Assembly: GCA_003233615.1 (NCBI GenBank)
Contig: QIMB01000102.1
Coordinates: 1-7,956, forward strand
Origin: Nitrospirota bacterium
GTDB lineage: Bacteria > Nitrospirota > Nitrospiria > Nitrospirales > UBA8639
DNA length: 7,956 bases
Reading direction: 5' to 3'
A program made the translations under genes and the position numbers. Positions within the stretch are counted from its first letter, which is position 1; each line of letters begins with the position of its first letter. This document shows, in pieces, positions 5,997 to 7,956 of this stretch. The notes below the pieces were generated by a model. The model was not told where the DNA came from. It saw nothing but the letters and a program-made list of their open reading frames with translations, and ran no database searches.

Positions 5997-7956
5997 GTTT
6001 CAAGATTGAGCAGGGAAGGTGTAAGGGATCGCGAAGGAATGATGCTGAGATGTTGGTGCAAGATAGTGCTAAGCCCTATGAGCGAGTAGGGTTTGGGAAT
6101 GACTCCCTGAAATCCGTACGTCTGAAAATTAGCCATGATGGGATCATTCGAATAACCGCTAGAAACGAATGCAATGACGTGAGGATCCAATTCTCGCAGG
6201 CGGAGGATGGTGTCTTTCCCACCCAAGCTTCCCGGGACAGTCAAGTCCAGAATGACAGCAGAAAAGGGGCTGTGTATATCCAGGGCCTGTTGAAAGAGGG
6301 TTATTGTTTCATTGCCATCTTTGGCCAACACGCAACGATATCCACAGTGAGAAAGCATTTCCTTCGCGACGAGGCGAATTGGTTCTTCATCATCCATGAG
6401 GAGAATTGTGCCTCGTCCATGTTGGAGTGGAAGCGTCCCAAGCTTGACGGGTTTGGCCCCGCTCGCACAGGCCGGGAAATACAACGAAAACTTCGTGCCT
6501 ACATTCATTGTTGATTCGACAGAAATATGCCCGCCATGTTTTTGTATAATGGCATAGGTCGAAGCAAGACCAAGTCCTTGCCCTTCCGGCTTGGTAGAAA
6601 AGTACGGATCGAAAATTTTATCAAGTTGTTCTTTGGCAATGCCGATGCCCTCGTCGGACAAAGTGACGTGAACATAAGGACCAGGTGGTAGTGAGATAGA
6701 GGGGCCTGGAGATTTTTTTATCCACTTATTTTCTCCTTGTATGACAAGCGTACCCCCATTTGGCATAGCTTGCACGGCGTTGATGATGATGTTGTGAATG
6801 AGTTGACTCACCTGTCCAGGATCTGCCTCGATTGGCCACAAATTCATTGGAAGGTGTCGTTCACAGAGGACTGATGATCCCGACAGGGCAAACCCCGACG
6901 ATTCAACAAGCAAGTCCCTAAAAGAAATTAGGTGTTTTATTGGATCTCCGCCTTTAGCAAAGGCTAGTAGTTGTTGTGTCAATTCTTTCGCGCGACAGGT
7001 GGCTTGTTCGGCGCGCGTGAGATACGTTTCTCCAAGGGGAGGCAATTTCATGATGTGATGAGCTAACGTAATGTTCCCTAAAATACTTGTAAGGAGATTG
7101 TTGAAATCATGTGCGATTCCTCCGGCGAGAGTGCCTATGGCATCCATTTTTTGAGATCGTAATAGTTGCGTGACAAGTTGTTGCTTTTCCTCCTCAATTT
7201 TTCGTCGTTCAGTGACATCTCGAGTGACGCCAGTGAAGCTCAGGGGACGTCCTTCTTTGTCTACTAACAATCTGGCTCGTACTTCAGCCCAGACCGTGCT
7301 TCCATCTTTACATCGATGTTCGAGTTCTAATAAGACAGATGAATTCAGGTTGCCGGGTTGTTGTGCTAGGCGATCGAGCTCCTGGCGCATGACTTTTTGA
7401 GCTTTTTCAAATGAGGATGGGGTCAAGGATTCCTCTAACGACATGGCCATTGCTTCATCAGCTGAATATCCACGCAACTCCTTAATCGAAGGGCTGACAT
7501 AAGAAAAACGACTGCCATCTATTTCCATCAGCCAAATAACATCAGAAATATTTTCGGTGACAAATCGATACCGGGCTTCAGATGTTTGCAGGGCTGCCGT
7601 CCGGGCTTTGATCACCGTCTCAAGGTTCTCTTGGTGCTTCCGCAATTTCTCTTCTATTCTGGCTCGATGGGAAACTTCTTGGCTAAGAGAATCGTTCAGA
7701 GTCTGTGCGCGGTCACGGGCTTGGGTGACATTCTGGATTAATATCGAGTTTTCCTGATCGAGACTCAAGGATTTCAGGATCATCGTGTTGTTGCGTCTGG
7801 CCGTCATGGTCATGATGACGACAAAGAGCAGTCCCATGACACCCATGCCGATATGCAGCGAGTCGCCTCTGGAAAAAAATAAGAGGGTTAACGGTGTGGG
7901 AGCAGGGAGCGCAAACGCGAGAAAGGCAGGGAAATGGGAGGCATAGAGTGCTGTGG
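5987..7956 (-). CDS. Membrane-anchored PAS hybrid histidine kinase, 5' end outside window
   Basis: The frame stays open to the window edge, so at least 655 residues are visible and the true start lies outside; the internal ATG at 7846 is not the start. Numbered from the edge: two hydrophobic segments (about 8-27 and 33-50), ending in the basic TARRNN, mark a membrane anchor; a coiled coil (about 69-125); a PAS domain with its C-terminal PAC part (about 126-252, SFTGVTRDVTERR); the HisKA motif GGIAHDFNNLL with the phospho-accepting H282; the ATPase domain with HNIIINAVQAMPNGG (N388, N392), SDEGIGI (D434), FDPYFSTK and GQGLGLA; and a receiver domain (about 516-636) with MDDEE, phospho-accepting D570 (ILDLTVPG), VSSGYS and PKPY (K621). 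It is thus an intact hybrid sensor kinase that autophosphorylates and passes phosphate to its own receiver. The ligand is unknown. No separate response regulator is visible. The downstream glycerate kinase may be co-transcribed. Confidence 0.92.
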   Translation of the reverse strand, partial: TALYASHFPAFLAFALPAPTPLTLLFFSRGDSLHIGMGVMGLLFVVIMTMTARRNNTMILKSLSLDQENSILIQNVTQARDRAQTLNDSLSQEVSHRARIEEKLRKHQENLETVIKARTAALQTSEARYRFVTENISDVIWLMEIDGSRFSYVSPSIKELRGYSADEAMAMSLEESLTPSSFEKAQKVMRQELDRLAQQPGNLNSSVLLELEHRCKDGSTVWAEVRARLLVDKEGRPLSFTGVTRDVTERRKIEEEKQQLVTQLLRSQKMDAIGTLAGGIAHDFNNLLTSILGNITLAHHIMKLPPLGETYLTRAEQATCRAKELTQQLLAFAKGGDPIKHLISFRDLLVESSGFALSGSSVLCERHLPMNLWPIEADPGQVSQLIHNIIINAVQAMPNGGTLVIQGENKWIKKSPGPSISLPPGPYVHVTLSDEGIGIAKEQLDKIFDPYFSTKPEGQGLGLASTYAIIQKHGGHISVESTMNVGTKFSLYFPACASGAKPVKLGTLPLQHGRGTILLMDDEEPIRLVAKEMLSHCGYRCVLAKDGNETITLFQQALDIHSPFSAVILDLTVPGSLGGKDTILRLRELDPHVIAFVSSGYSNDPIMANFQTYGFQGVIPKPYSLIGLSTILHQHLSIIPSRSLTPSLLNLETSD

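Noticed and set aside
6050..6514. 154-residue plus-strand open frame
   Set aside because: It is antisense to the receiver and ATPase domains of the sensor kinase.
7846..7956. ATG at 7846 as the start of the sensor kinase
   Set aside because: The frame upstream is open to the edge and encodes a hydrophobic membrane-like segment with no stop, so the gene starts outside the window.

Overview
The window is ordinary bacterial chromosome with a base composition near half G+C. It is divided into a plus-strand left part (about 1-2650) and a minus-strand right part (about 2720-7956), which converge at about 2650-2722. The set of genes (folK next to panC, a two-cysteine-pair zinc-ribbon miniprotein next to a small basic protein, a MOFRL glycerate kinase, a PAS hybrid histidine kinase) would suit a Nitrospirota-type or deltaproteobacterial-type chromosome. 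That placement is an inference from memory of such gene sets and is weak; no rRNA or other lineage marker is present.

Left part. Positions 1-583 carry no gene I can support, only small palindromes. Two small genes follow, each with a strong ribosome binding site: a 48-residue zinc-ribbon protein (584-730) and an 82-residue protein of unknown function (769-1017). A GC-rich hairpin (1035-1068) closes this pair. Next comes a biosynthetic pair, folK (folate branch) and panC (pantothenate branch), with only 4 bases between them, so they are very likely co-transcribed and translationally coupled.

Right part, read on the minus strand from the right edge: a membrane-anchored PAS hybrid sensor kinase whose start lies outside the window, then an intact glycerate 2-kinase of the MOFRL family, then a MazG-like nucleotide pyrophosphohydrolase gene broken by a 4-base tandem duplication, then a 62-residue basic protein, and last an AT-rich gene for a 324-residue protein with a PD-(D/E)xK nuclease signature. 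The gaps among the first four are 68, 102 and 22 bases, compatible with one transcript. The nuclease gene is set apart by about 185 bases and looks like an accessory insert at the point where the two gene blocks meet.

The most notable observations are the mazG frameshift, which falls between the two halves of the metal-binding site, and the orphan nuclease-fold protein with no methylase or other partner in view. I do not see a clear new multi-gene system; the nuclease is the only candidate for an undescribed activity.
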